Shown one piece after another: positions 33,874-42,982 of a stretch of DNA of 58,209 bases. Made by a program: the position numbers and the translations under genes. The DNA is taken from positions 1 to 58,209 of the forward strand of contig NZ_RDQG01000056.1 of the NCBI RefSeq assembly GCF_003697815.1, written 5' to 3'. The DNA is from Halalkalicoccus subterraneus. GTDB taxonomy: Archaea; Halobacteriota; Halobacteria; Halobacteriales; Halalkalicoccaceae. Below the pieces are notes generated by a model. The model was not told where the DNA came from. It worked only from the letters and a program-made list of their open reading frames with translations, and did not search any database. Numbering within the stretch: the stretch's first letter is position 1; every line of letters begins with the position of its first letter.

Positions 33874-34641
33874 TTACTCCTGGCGCTGGTGGAGCTGGGT
33901 GCGAACGCCCGTGCGTGTGGCCGGACTCGTGGCGCGTTGGGTCTGGGTGTCCGTGTCGGTGATCGCCGGATCGCCGTCGGGGTCGGTCTGCTCGGCGGCG
34001 TCGGTCGGATCACCCGTACAGGCCCGGACGTGTTGGGGCCAGGCGCTCATCCCAACCGGCACGTTACAGTGGGGACAGGGCTTGGTGGCCTGTTCGCCCT
34101 GGCGGGCGATCTGGCAGTTCTCGCACTTGCGGGCCGTGCTCGCCTCGGCTTGGGCGAGTGGAACTGGCGTGTACTGGGCGTTCGTCTCACAATTACACAG
34201 CGGCTGGCCCTCGCCGTCGTCGATATGATAGACCGCGCTTGCGGGGTTCTGCGTGTGGGTGTCTCGAAGGAGTGCCGTCGGGGGGTCTTCGTCGTGGGTT
34301 TCGGCACTGCCCTGGCTCGGGGCGCTTGCATCGAGTGTCGTGATTTCGCCGAGTGTCTGGAACTCACTTTGGGTGCGAACGTCCAGCGTTCGGGTGAGTT
34401 GAGACTGGAGGAGGTGTTCGCTTAGTCCCAGGGTTGGGTTGGTGAGTTCCTCGGGGGTGCACTCGCGACAGTAGCAGCGTTCGATGGCGAACGTGGGGGC
34501 GTCTTCTTGTCGGGCGGCGTAGATCGTGACCTGTTCGCCTTCACGCAGGGTTCGGCTGCAGGCGGTGCACTCGGGGTTGGTTTTCGAGAGTCGCGCGCCG
34601 GCGAACAGTTGGGTACTGTCGGTGGGGATTTCGGTCAGCAT
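33874..34641 (-). CDS. Zinc-finger protein, function unknown
   Basis: A protein of 255 residues. It has cysteine pairs at CTACSRTL and CYCREC in the first 60 residues, and CNC, CENC and CPHCNVPVGMSAWPQHVRAC in the second half, the last a C2HC-type finger. The region between is low in complexity and acidic. It overlaps the 34635-34841 gene by 7 bp. I do not recognise it, but such cysteine-rich proteins beside coiled-coil genes are common on haloarchaeal plasmids, as I recall. Confidence 0.6.
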   Translation of the reverse strand: MLTEIPTDSTQLFAGARLSKTNPECTACSRTLREGEQVTIYAARQEDAPTFAIERCYCRECTPEELTNPTLGLSEHLLQSQLTRTLDVRTQSEFQTLGEITTLDASAPSQGSAETHDEDPPTALLRDTHTQNPASAVYHIDDGEGQPLCNCETNAQYTPVPLAQAEASTARKCENCQIARQGEQATKPCPHCNVPVGMSAWPQHVRACTGDPTDAAEQTDPDGDPAITDTDTQTQRATSPATRTGVRTQLHQRQE

Positions 34642-34841
34642 CGGTCGGCCACCTCACAGTCCGCGGCGTGGAAGGCCTCGCGGTGGAGGTCCTGCTCGCG
34701 AATGGATTCTCGGTCGCAAGACTCGCAGCGCCAGTAGGTGGTGGCGTTCGCGACCGTTGGGGGTTCGCGGTGGGGACCGGTGATTCGGTTCGCTTGTTCG
34801 GAGGCGATACTGTTTTCTGGGGTAGAGTTGCTAGTGCTCAT
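34635..34841 (-). CDS. Small zinc-finger protein
   Basis: The start at 34841 (MSTSNSTPENS) gives 68 residues. The C-terminal part YWRCESCDRESIREQDLHREAFHAADC has a CxxC plus downstream His/His/Cys, a C2H2/C2HC-like finger. It is first in the operon leading to the coiled-coil gene and faces the wHTH gene at 34990 across a palindrome. Confidence 0.55.
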   Translation of the reverse strand: MSTSNSTPENSIASEQANRITGPHREPPTVANATTYWRCESCDRESIREQDLHREAFHAADCEVADRC

Positions 34842-34939
34842 TGCTGGTTCTCCAGCACGAGAGGTCGGTGGCATCAACACCGGCCTCAGAGACCTTCTGA
34901 GGCAGCTCGTGCTCAATCAAATATACTGGCTGTAGCCAC

Positions 34940-34964
34940 TTAACCCTTAGGTACTAAGGTTTAA
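34940..34964. promoter_or_regulatory. Operator-like palindrome in a divergent promoter
   Basis: TTAACCCTTAG-GTA-CTAAGGTTTAA is a 25-bp inverted repeat with one mismatch, centred between the zinc-finger operon and the wHTH gene at 34990. It is AT-rich at both ends and could overlap TATA elements. The neighbouring wHTH protein is the natural candidate to bind it. Confidence 0.5.
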
Positions 34965-34989
34965 TATCTACTCCATATACCCTTTAGAG

Positions 34990-35226
34990 ATGAGCCAGAT
35001 AACTATTATCCGAGATCGAATGCTGAATGAAGATGATCTTGGGCCAGCAGATGAAGCGTTACTCGATATGTTAAATGAAGGACGAATTACGGCTCCGTAT
35101 GCCGCTGATGAAACGGGTTATAACCTTCAGTACGTCCGTGATAGACTTGGCCGATTGGTTGAGCATGGAAACGTACGCAAGGTGTATGAGGGATTATACG
35201 AACTCACCAAAGACCCGAGGTCATAA
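34990..35226 (+). CDS. Small winged-helix DNA-binding protein
   Basis: A protein of 78 residues: LGPADEALLDMLNEGRITAPYAADETGYNLQYVRDRLGRLVEHGNVRKVYEGLYEL. Helix 2-turn-helix 3 is AAYAADETGYNLQYVRDRL-like and GLYEL closes the wing. This family of minimal winged-helix proteins is frequent in haloarchaea. It is divergent from the zinc-finger operon; local autoregulation is inferred. Confidence 0.7.
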   Translation: MSQITIIRDRMLNEDDLGPADEALLDMLNEGRITAPYAADETGYNLQYVRDRLGRLVEHGNVRKVYEGLYELTKDPRS

Positions 35227-35351
35227 TCTACTAAGAGAATTTTCAAACGGATATGGCATACTCCGGACGGTCTAGGCATAATAAATATCTAAAAGTCCAG
35301 TATAGGATCGGTACTTGAGAAATTAAACGAGGATCTTCATAATTAACCTAA

Positions 35352-37475
35352 TCAGTATACTCGGAATGTGTCTAGATATTCTTCAATCACTCTCTGCTCC
35401 TCGAGTGTAATATCGAACATATTATACACTATCTCATTTATCTGCTCTTCCAAATCATTAAGATCGGTTTCAGAGACGATCGTTTCATCTAATTGCCGAG
35501 CCTTTAGCAGTGTATCAACCCCATTGTCACTACGCGGAATCGGAATTGTCGTCGTTTCTCCGCTTTTAACGTTTCGCCCATTAACAGCTTCGCATACGTA
35601 TGTCGCTCGGCGTTTCCTCATATCTGGATCGGCAGTGTGCATTGCCGCGTCAGCAATCACGTCTGAACGGCCAGCCTGCACCGTGAATCCACTATTGGCT
35701 TCATTGACCTCAGCGTTCACAGGATACCGGCGTGTCTGCCATTCGTATGTAATGTACTCTAACTCACCATCATACTCACCGAGGTATGCCTCAGGAAATC
35801 GCTCGATTTTACTGCTTGTATCTAACGCTGCCGTAATTGTTGAGATAAGATTCTGGATCTGGGTACGACAGTCATCATCACCCCAGGAAATTGGAAGCGG
35901 AGTCAGATAGTTTGTTGTGGATTTGTAATATCCATCTACCTTCAACGTTGTATAATGTTTGAGATAGAAATCTAACGCATTCGAGTTTAGCAGCGCGGCG
36001 AATATCTCGGTTCGATCCCTAAATTCGTCTTTGAGCTGGACACCGTATGCAGACTTGAAGTACCACGTCCCGACGTTGTCGACCATAAACGTCGCTTCTG
36101 CTGCAATTTCAGGGCAGATAAGTTTTGGATCTTCGAACCTCGTCAAATTCTGTGGGCGGCCAAACCCGTACCAATCATCCCGGTCTTTAAATCGGCCACC
36201 ATCACGACCCTCTAAGATGTCTCGATGTTCCGTCAGGTATGTCCATGTTAACGGGAGATCATTCTCTAACTGTTCTTGGCTGATGATATTTGATGTGAGG
36301 CGGCCATCAGAATTGCGTTCAATAGTATATGGTACAATAGCGTGCTCCCCGGACCAGTCCCCACGCCATCGATTGATGTCGCGGCCTTGCAACCACGGGC
36401 GCAGTGTCGTCGTCTCAATTTCGTACTCCTGTTCCTCTCCTTTCGGAACAACTGTTACCGTTCCATTAGTGTCATCAGCACCAATCCGATCAGCATCAAC
36501 TGGTGTGACGAGGAATACATTGTTCGCGCTAGTTTGTGTCCCAACAAATACCGAATCAGTCACATCACCTACAGTTCCATCACTCGCCACGTTCATCTTG
36601 TGAATAATATCCAGCTCTTCTGGCGGCATTAGCGACCAATACCCGTCGTCTAAGTCCCCCTGAGGATAGTCAAATACATCAATCAAATCATCTTTATATC
36701 CAGGATCATCTCGATGATTCCGGACTGCTTCAACAACTTCTGTGTCCAGATCACGGTTCGTCGGAGCTTTCGTATCAGCTTTTACTCGAACACACCGAAT
36801 ACTGTTGGTTTCACGTTCACTCGAATCCGATTCCTCTTCGAGGATAACGATAGCTGGATAGTTTTTCGCATCCGCAAACACACCAGAATCACGGAAATCA
36901 TATACTTCTTCGATGCGGGCCTCATTGAGTAAGACACGCCGCAAACCCTCACCATAGTCTGTATTCATGAATTGGTTCGGGGTGATGAATCCCAGCTTCC
37001 CACTCCCCTCTTTCAGCCAGTCAAGCCCTCGCTCGTAGAATGGACAGTAGAGATCGTAGTTTCCCGTCGTCGATTCATAGAGCTGATCCAACATTGCCTT
37101 CTGCCCATCAGGGAGGTTCTGGATACGGACATAGGGCGGGTTCCCCACAACGTAGTCATACTCCATGTAATTCTTAACGACAAGCGCGAGGATCGTATCC
37201 TCAAACATCTTGAAAAGGCGCCCGTCGCCGTGCTCTTCCTCGAGATAACGGACCGTACTGAGGATATCATTGACGTACGGAACGAAGAACTCCTCGACAC
37301 CATCGTACTCGCGTGTCGTGTAGCGGTTGATCCTCTGCGATAGCCCACCACCGTACTCCCACATGCCCTCGCTCATGTGGAATTTGACCACGTCCAGGAC
37401 ACCCTGTAGTGCCGCAAAATATTCCCCGAAATTCCGCACGTCGGAATTCAACCGTACCGTCTCGAAGAGTGGCAT
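35352..37475 (-). pseudogene. Type IIG (Eco57I-like) restriction-modification enzyme, C-terminal half
   Basis: A frame of 707 codons. VVGNPPYVRIQNL (NPPY at about 112-115) is motif IV of N6-adenine methyltransferases, followed by LGFITPNQFMNTDYGEGLRRVLL and VYDFRDSGVFADAKNYPAIVIL. From about 300 on is a TaqI/Eco57I-type target recognition domain (TLRPWLQGRDINRW, then SAYGVQLKDEFRD). SAM-binding motif I (DPACGSG) and everything before it are absent: the frame opens right after a stop with IPVYRTD-like MPLFETV. The missing N-terminal half appears at 51360-52671, on the same strand and beyond the DISARM block. It may still be translated but would not bind SAM. Confidence 0.75.
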
Positions 37476-37628
37476 TCGTACTCGTTGAACACCGTCTTAG
37501 CCTGATAATGGACGCAATCGACTTGTCCTGAATAAAGGATCTTCTTCGACACACGTGGTTAGAGATGCGGCGGGATTGTTCTCATCTCACCGGGTAGGAA
37601 TTGGAGTGCATACTTGACCGGGTGAGGG

Positions 37629-37633
37629 TTTAA
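37629..37633 (+). promoter_or_regulatory. TATA-like box of the HNH-like gene
   Basis: TTTAA in GGGTTTAACCGG lies 36 bp before the ATG at 37670, a spacing that fits a short-leader or leaderless haloarchaeal transcript. Confidence 0.35.
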
Positions 37634-37669
37634 CCGGCATTGTGGGCTACTCTAAACCAGAGTTAGTAC

Positions 37670-38326
37670 ATGGAACCAGAAGATAAGTTCGGGAATGAGA
37701 TCTACTCCAATATTTACGAGGAACTTTGCGAATATGGTGCTCGATTAAAACAGGTAGGGTATCAGGAGTCCCGTAACAAACCAAACCTCTTCTACTACGA
37801 GAAGACGCCTGGTATCATGTTCTTCATGGATATGCGTGGAACACAACAGGTGAAAATTTGGGAGGACACTCGACCCCTATTTTACTGGAATATCGATCTC
37901 ACTATGCCGGATTGGGGCAGGCGATGTCTTCTCAAGCAAGAACGGGAGCGATTAATGAGTCATCAAGTTCCGCTACGCATCAGTTTCTACGCTGGCATGG
38001 GAAGTGGCTTCGCAGAAGCCGATAATTCGAAGGTGCCGGATCCATTTGGAGGACCCGACGGGTACTGCCGTACCTGCGGTGAGGACTTGAGTTCGAATGA
38101 GATGCTTTGTTCGGAAGACTGTGAGAGAGACCAGCACCCGAACCGATTCTGTGAATCCTGTAACGACCGGCTGGAGTGGGATCAACTCATTCGTCACCAC
38201 GTCAGTTACTACCCCGAAGAGATAGTGAATGTGTGCCGGTCCTGTCACCGGAAAATCCATCTTGAGGACTCCTTCCATCCCGAGCTTACGCCACCACAGG
38301 AAGACATAGAACGCTTCTATGAGTGA
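37670..38326 (+). CDS. HNH-like zinc protein beside DISARM
   Basis: A protein of 218 residues. The N-terminal 120 residues are unrecognised. The C-terminal part has C133xxC136, then C147 and C151, C161xxC164 (CESC), H176-H177 (LIRHHVSYYPE) and C189-R-S-C192-H193...H197 (CRSCHRKIH). This HH...CxxCHxxIH layout is that of HNH endonucleases with a structural zinc. It lies 267 bp before the 5-methylcytosine methyltransferase on the same strand, so a nuclease partner to DISARM modification is plausible but inferred. It is not one of the standard DISARM genes. Confidence 0.6.
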   Translation: MEPEDKFGNEIYSNIYEELCEYGARLKQVGYQESRNKPNLFYYEKTPGIMFFMDMRGTQQVKIWEDTRPLFYWNIDLTMPDWGRRCLLKQERERLMSHQVPLRISFYAGMGSGFAEADNSKVPDPFGGPDGYCRTCGEDLSSNEMLCSEDCERDQHPNRFCESCNDRLEWDQLIRHHVSYYPEEIVNVCRSCHRKIHLEDSFHPELTPPQEDIERFYE

Positions 38327-38593
38327 CTCGTTAACGGGTGCTACAGTGATTGAGCGAAATCACGGACGGTATTGATTGCATCTTCTCGGGAATCCACTGC
38401 ACGGACCATTCACCACCTTACCAATCGGCTACCCCGGGTCAAGGAGGACCGAGAAACGTCTGGTTCGCTTCGACAGTCCATTTGCCATCCGGTTTCCCAT
38501 GTAGTTCGATCTTGAGAGTTAGTCATCAAATGAGTGAGTTTGGATGTGGCTTATGTTTATAAGACGTCGAAACATAGAGAAGATCAAGAACCT
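38327..38593. other. Gap between the HNH-like gene and drmMII with a coding scrap
   Basis: On the minus strand a 22-residue frame, MVRAVDSREDAINTVRDFAQSL with stop, is protein-like and may be the tail of a lost gene. Upstream of the methyltransferase start, TTATGTTTATAAG near 38550 holds a TATA-like box. Confidence 0.3.
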
Positions 38594-39715
38594 ATGGATC
38601 TGACGGCTGTTGACTTATTCAGTGGCGGCGGTGGCGCGTCACTTGGTATCCACCGTGTTGACGGGATAGAGTTGCGAGGAGCGGCGGAAATCAATGATGA
38701 GGTCTGTGATCATTACAATAAGAATCTCCCTGTGGAGGCCGCTGATATCGACCTTACCGATGAAGACGCCTTAAATCAGATCTGCGCCAAGTACGACTTG
38801 AAACCAGCAGACATTGATCTTGTCATCGGTTGCCCACCCTGCCAGAAGTACAGCAGTCTCCAAGACACAACACCGCCACTTGAAGACGGTCCGAAAAACA
38901 AACTGCTCAATGTCTACATCGACCTAATTCTCAAAATAGCCCCTAAAGTTGTCGTGTTCGAGAACGTCCCCGGGTTAATGTCTGAGAAGAACGAGCAATA
39001 CCTAGAGGATCTCAAGTATCACCTTCGGAAATCCAATTATGGATTCGATCTGAAACGTCTCTGTACAGCGGATTACGGCGTACCACAAGACCGCGATCGA
39101 GTAATCGGTATTGGGATTCAGGGCGTGTCGAGTGAGGAAGTCTCACTCCCGGAACCTACACACGCCCCACCTGAGAAGGCTGATGCTGAAGGAAAGAAAC
39201 CGTATCGGACAGTGGCCGATGCGATCGATGACCTCCCACCCCTAGAAGCAGGGGAAACACGCAGTGATCTGCCATTCAATGGTCACCGAGCGCGGAATCA
39301 CCGAAAGAAGACAATCGAATTCATGAAGCAGATCCCTCAAAACGGAGGAAGCCGAACGGATCTGCCCGACGAAGACCAGCTAGAGTGTCATAAGAACTTG
39401 GAGAACAAAGCCAGTGCTGGGAACGTGTACGGTCGCATGGCCTGGGAAGAGCCAGGCCCAACACTTACTGGCCGGTGTACTTCCCCCAGTTCTGGTCGAT
39501 TCGTCCACCCTGAACAACACCGTGGGATTAGTCCCCGAGAAGCAGCACGGATTATGACGTTCCCGGACGACTACGATCTCCCAGAATCGAACGGGACTGC
39601 AGAACGTCTAATTGGGAACGCTGTACCGCCGGACTTCATTGCGACTGTCCTGACTACCTTCCTCACAGAGCATAAGGATCTGATCAAAGAACCTCAGGCG
39701 CAGACAGCAGACTAA
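38594..39715 (+). CDS. drmMII: DISARM DNA (cytosine-5) methyltransferase DrmMII
   Basis: The start at 38594 (MDLTAVDLF) places motif I at the N-terminus as usual; an upstream frame start adds 20 unrelated residues. It has 373 residues. Motifs: I DLFSGGGGAS (7-16), IV GCPPCQ with catalytic Cys83, VI FENVP, VIII PQDRDRV, a target-recognition region (about 190-300), IX RCTSPSSGRF and X GNAVPPDF. It marks host DNA with 5mC so DISARM spares it. It is transcribed against the drmE-A-B-C operon, with only 1 bp between the two stop codons. Confidence 0.88.
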   Translation: MDLTAVDLFSGGGGASLGIHRVDGIELRGAAEINDEVCDHYNKNLPVEAADIDLTDEDALNQICAKYDLKPADIDLVIGCPPCQKYSSLQDTTPPLEDGPKNKLLNVYIDLILKIAPKVVVFENVPGLMSEKNEQYLEDLKYHLRKSNYGFDLKRLCTADYGVPQDRDRVIGIGIQGVSSEEVSLPEPTHAPPEKADAEGKKPYRTVADAIDDLPPLEAGETRSDLPFNGHRARNHRKKTIEFMKQIPQNGGSRTDLPDEDQLECHKNLENKASAGNVYGRMAWEEPGPTLTGRCTSPSSGRFVHPEQHRGISPREAARIMTFPDDYDLPESNGTAERLIGNAVPPDFIATVLTTFLTEHKDLIKEPQAQTAD

Positions 39716-39716
39716 G

Positions 39717-40058
39717 TTAGGCTGGTTCCTGTCGCGTTCGTAGCTCTTCCAGAATTGCCCATTCAAGCCCCGCAGCTAGTGCTGCTCCCGGATAAGCGTA
39801 CCAGAAGTCCACGCTCCCCATCTCACTGATGTGCTGCATCACGTGATCATTCGCGTCCCCGTCGTAGAATTCATCGGGATATGTCTCAACTAATTGCTGC
39901 AGCTCGTTCAGGACATCTTTTGTGTTGTGTTTGAGCAGGTACGACTCGTGCGTCAGAGACCGAACAACAGATTCGACATTTTCGTCTTGCCCTCCCGCTC
40001 GTTTCTGAGCAAGGTCAGCAAAAGCGGTGATTTTCTTTTCCATCGACTCTGCGTTCAT
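39717..40058 (-). CDS. Small helical protein in the DISARM operon, function unknown
   Basis: A protein of 113 residues, mainly helical: KKITAFADLAQKRAGG, VVRSLTHESYLLKHNTKDVLNELQQLV, then WYAYPGAALAAGLEWAILEEL. There is no membrane helix or catalytic motif. It is the last gene of the drmE-A-B-C transcript, 83 bp after drmC, and its stop is 1 bp from the drmMII stop. I know of no standard DISARM component of this type, so it could be an accessory or regulatory part of the local system. Confidence 0.55.
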   Translation of the reverse strand: MNAESMEKKITAFADLAQKRAGGQDENVESVVRSLTHESYLLKHNTKDVLNELQQLVETYPDEFYDGDANDHVMQHISEMGSVDFWYAYPGAALAAGLEWAILEELRTRQEPA

Positions 40059-40141
40059 AACGGGTTTCCATTCGTCGTCGTACAGACTGTCGACATGACT
40101 CGCGGGGGAGTATAACGCTACGGGATATTATCGAACACCGT

Positions 40142-41059
40142 CTAGAGAGGTACGCTGTCCGATTGTGAGAAAATCGCATCGAACACCTCGGTGACCTCGG
40201 AAACAATTTCCCCTTCAAGAATGACTCCAAACTCGAAATTCCCACGGAGGTTCAAGTCGGTCAGATTTGCGCTACCGATGTAGCATTTCTCACCATCCAC
40301 CGAGATTATCTTTGCGTGAACTGCACCGGTCTGATAACCGGAATTGGATGTTTCATAGAAGTCTCGGATAGCAACATTCTCGACTTCCCCAGAATCAAGC
40401 GCCTTCACGATTGCTGTCACCGCATCTAATGCACGACTATCAGCATCTACGCCGGTAACCTCTCGTGTTAGTATTCGTGTTTCAATTCCTCGACGAGGTA
40501 ATGCAGCAAGATCTTCGATAATCCACTGTTCAGGATCAAAGTATGGATTCGCTATTCGAACCGTGTCGGATGCGTCCATCAGCATTCGACGAAGCGCAAT
40601 GTCGAGCCTACCCACATCAGCTGAGATATCGTCTTTGACCCCCCGAGGTAGCGTGGCTACTAACTTAACATCGGTTTCAGAGGGGGTAGACGGTTGTAAC
40701 TGTTGTATTGCCAGAACAGCGACGATTTGCTGATCCAACACCCGGATAGCGTCATCAGGATTCACACTGAAGGTGTACGTACTATACCCGCCCGATGCCG
40801 TTCGGGTTTCAGTAGCTGCATGAGTGTTGGCAAGCGAAACCATCACTGCGTTAAATTCCGCCATCTTCAATGGTCGAACTGCCTCTGAGATGTCCAGTAA
40901 CTGAGTGTCTAGGTCTGGCTTTGTGATTTGGACATCCTCTTGGTCAAACGCTGCAAATGCAGCCTGCAGATGCTGTAGGCGAGTAGTATCCTGAACCACT
41001 GCTGCAGCGGTGTAATCCTGGCACAACGGTGATCCATCAGAGAGGTCCGGGGTGGTCAT
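40142..41059 (-). CDS. drmC: DISARM protein DrmC (phospholipase D fold)
   Basis: A protein of 305 residues with one PLD motif, H248-A-K250 followed by S263-A-N265 (VHAKIISVDGEKCYIGSANLT). IANPYFDPEQWIIEDL (about 169-184) is the usual mid-domain segment of DrmC. One HKD motif per chain implies a dimer for nuclease activity. In published bacterial DISARM the PLD gene is not essential for defence. It starts 7 bp after drmB. Confidence 0.85.
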   Translation of the reverse strand: MTTPDLSDGSPLCQDYTAAAVVQDTTRLQHLQAAFAAFDQEDVQITKPDLDTQLLDISEAVRPLKMAEFNAVMVSLANTHAATETRTASGGYSTYTFSVNPDDAIRVLDQQIVAVLAIQQLQPSTPSETDVKLVATLPRGVKDDISADVGRLDIALRRMLMDASDTVRIANPYFDPEQWIIEDLAALPRRGIETRILTREVTGVDADSRALDAVTAIVKALDSGEVENVAIRDFYETSNSGYQTGAVHAKIISVDGEKCYIGSANLTDLNLRGNFEFGVILEGEIVSEVTEVFDAIFSQSDSVPL

Positions 41060-41066
41060 TCAAGCA

Positions 41067-42980
41067 CTACAGTTGGGAGATGTCGTCCGGGATACCGTTG
41101 CTAATGCCTTCATCCCAGAACCCGACGATGTCACTTTTACTTCGAACTATGCGCCGATCGAGATGATGATTGATCGCTTCGCAAGAGGTTTCTTCGATGT
41201 GGAGGCATGCGTCACAGGCTGCACCAGCGGGGTTCTCACGGCAGGTTGCGTCAATCAGGCACTGGTCAGCCAAGTCTCGGGCATCGGACACCCACGGGTG
41301 GAGGCGTGTTTTGAACAGTGTAAACATACTCCCAAGTGCGAAGTTCTCAGTGCTTGCTGCGTAGACCGCGATTGCAGGGATGACTGGGAAGATACGCTCG
41401 CTTAGGCTTGAAGTTGCGAGTCCACACTGCTCACCTGCACGGGCAAGTAGACAGTGACTGAGAGAGTGGAGTAATCGGTACACCCATCGAGTGATATCAT
41501 GTTCGATCGGTGTGAATGGATTGTCTAACTCTGTGGTTGCGATGTTGTTTAGGAACCACTCTTTCAGCGCTGCTTCGTCTGACGTGTCTGGACGTTGTTC
41601 AGCCGTGATTACGTTATTCGCCTCTAACCAATTGATGATGGCTGTACGGTCAATTTCGAAGATTATTGCTTCGCTCGGTGTGCGATCTGCGAAGATCGGT
41701 GTCGTTGCCCGTTCACGTGGATGGGGGAAACTCCGCAAATCAACTTTGTTTGACTGGGAGTCTGCTCGGGTGTACCCGTACAAGATGTTCAGTAAGGGGA
41801 ACTGGTCAACGATCCACGCCTGTCGAATGTGAGACGCTGTGAGCTGGGGACGATATCGCCCGCTCTGCGGGTGTCGCTCTCGGAAATCTGAGTCCTGTAG
41901 GAAGTGACTCAGTGACTTCGGGATGGGGTGGCGAGTATCTTTGAGATCGTCCATATCGCCTTCGTAGCCGTTCGTCGATCGTTGAAACGTGAACAACTGG
42001 TGGGCGATATTTGAGTAGGCCAGTGCTCGGGTTCCTTCTTCAACATCACCTTCTGTGTCTGGAGGTGTGATGTGTTCGGTTTCTGCGACCAGGGTTTCTC
42101 TTCCGTGGACATCCTGGTCCATGTCGTCGAACATTTCCTGTGCATCTTCTTCTCCCAGTCGATTGACCCACTTCTGGTACTTGTCTACCATCCCTTCTGT
42201 GGTTGCCAGATTTTCGATGGTATTGCTCTCCAGATCTGCGAGTCCCAAGTGCGCAGCCATCAGAACATGTGCCCACGATTCATCTTTAGGGATGTCTTCT
42301 GCTTGATCTCCGATGTACGGAATATCAACTTCAACCGCTTTCTCTGAGTAGAAGATACGGCTACTTGCTGTCGGAAGCGGGCCTTGCATGCCATTGCAGA
42401 CGCCACAGGAACTGCTTAGCACATCAACAGTGTCACCGCACTTGTTACATTCGTATCGCCACATTGCAGGTTCACTTGCCCGCTTGTTAAGGCGGATATC
42501 ATCGAACCCGTGTTGACTGCACCCGCGGTTGGGACTTGCGTCCTCTAGTCGCCCACAAGTACAGACATTGACGAATGGTAGTTGAGTGATTGATTCTCCG
42601 CACGCTCGACACTGTCCATTTGATGGGAGGTATCCCGGTTCAGTGGCGGTGTGGACTTTTCGGCAACTTTTATTTTCACAGTAGAACACCAGTGGGAACA
42701 GCCTCCCTTCGATCTTCAGGGGACGGTATAGGTCAATATCGTCTGCTGAGATGTTCTCCCATTCATCTGCTGTGGTTCGATTTCTGTATCGACCGATGCG
42801 ACTCTGGATGATTTTTGCAACGCGTTCACGGTCAACATCGTCAATCTCTTCGACGCGTCCCCAAGGGTTGGTTTGCATCGTGAGCCCCAATTGACCAAAG
42901 TCAAAGACGTTGCGGGCCCCGTAACTGTTGAGTATTTGTGCCACCCCTCGTTCCATCTCGAATTCTGAGTTTCTTGACAT
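41067..42980 (-). CDS. drmB: DISARM protein DrmB (DUF1998, zinc-binding)
   Basis: A protein of 637 residues. Zinc-type cysteines lie at C101/C106, C124xxC127, C140/C142, C178xxC181 and C192xxC195. The C-terminal DUF1998 signature is CRENPAGAACDACLHIEETSCEAINHHLDRRIV (split here as CRENPAG, CDACLHIEETSCE and NHHLDRRIV). DrmB pairs with the DrmA helicase as the DNA-loading core of DISARM. It is separated from drmA by 2 bp and from drmC by 7 bp, one transcript. Confidence 0.88.
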   Translation of the reverse strand: MSRNSEFEMERGVAQILNSYGARNVFDFGQLGLTMQTNPWGRVEEIDDVDRERVAKIIQSRIGRYRNRTTADEWENISADDIDLYRPLKIEGRLFPLVFYCENKSCRKVHTATEPGYLPSNGQCRACGESITQLPFVNVCTCGRLEDASPNRGCSQHGFDDIRLNKRASEPAMWRYECNKCGDTVDVLSSSCGVCNGMQGPLPTASSRIFYSEKAVEVDIPYIGDQAEDIPKDESWAHVLMAAHLGLADLESNTIENLATTEGMVDKYQKWVNRLGEEDAQEMFDDMDQDVHGRETLVAETEHITPPDTEGDVEEGTRALAYSNIAHQLFTFQRSTNGYEGDMDDLKDTRHPIPKSLSHFLQDSDFRERHPQSGRYRPQLTASHIRQAWIVDQFPLLNILYGYTRADSQSNKVDLRSFPHPRERATTPIFADRTPSEAIIFEIDRTAIINWLEANNVITAEQRPDTSDEAALKEWFLNNIATTELDNPFTPIEHDITRWVYRLLHSLSHCLLARAGEQCGLATSSLSERIFPVIPAIAVYAASTENFALGSMFTLFKTRLHPWVSDARDLADQCLIDATCRENPAGAACDACLHIEETSCEAINHHLDRRIVRSKSDIVGFWDEGISNGIPDDISQL

Positions 42981-42982
42981 GG

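Noticed and set aside
33742-34425. Long plus-strand reading frame of 227 codons
   Set aside because: It lies antisense over the zinc-finger gene 33874-34641, has a basic and glycine-rich composition foreign to haloarchaea, and owes its openness to the GC-rich third positions of the real gene.
35352-37475. PglX of a BREX system
   Set aside because: No brxA, B, C, L or pglZ genes are present, and the target recognition domain plus the N-terminal fragment at 51-52 kb fit a type IIG enzyme better.
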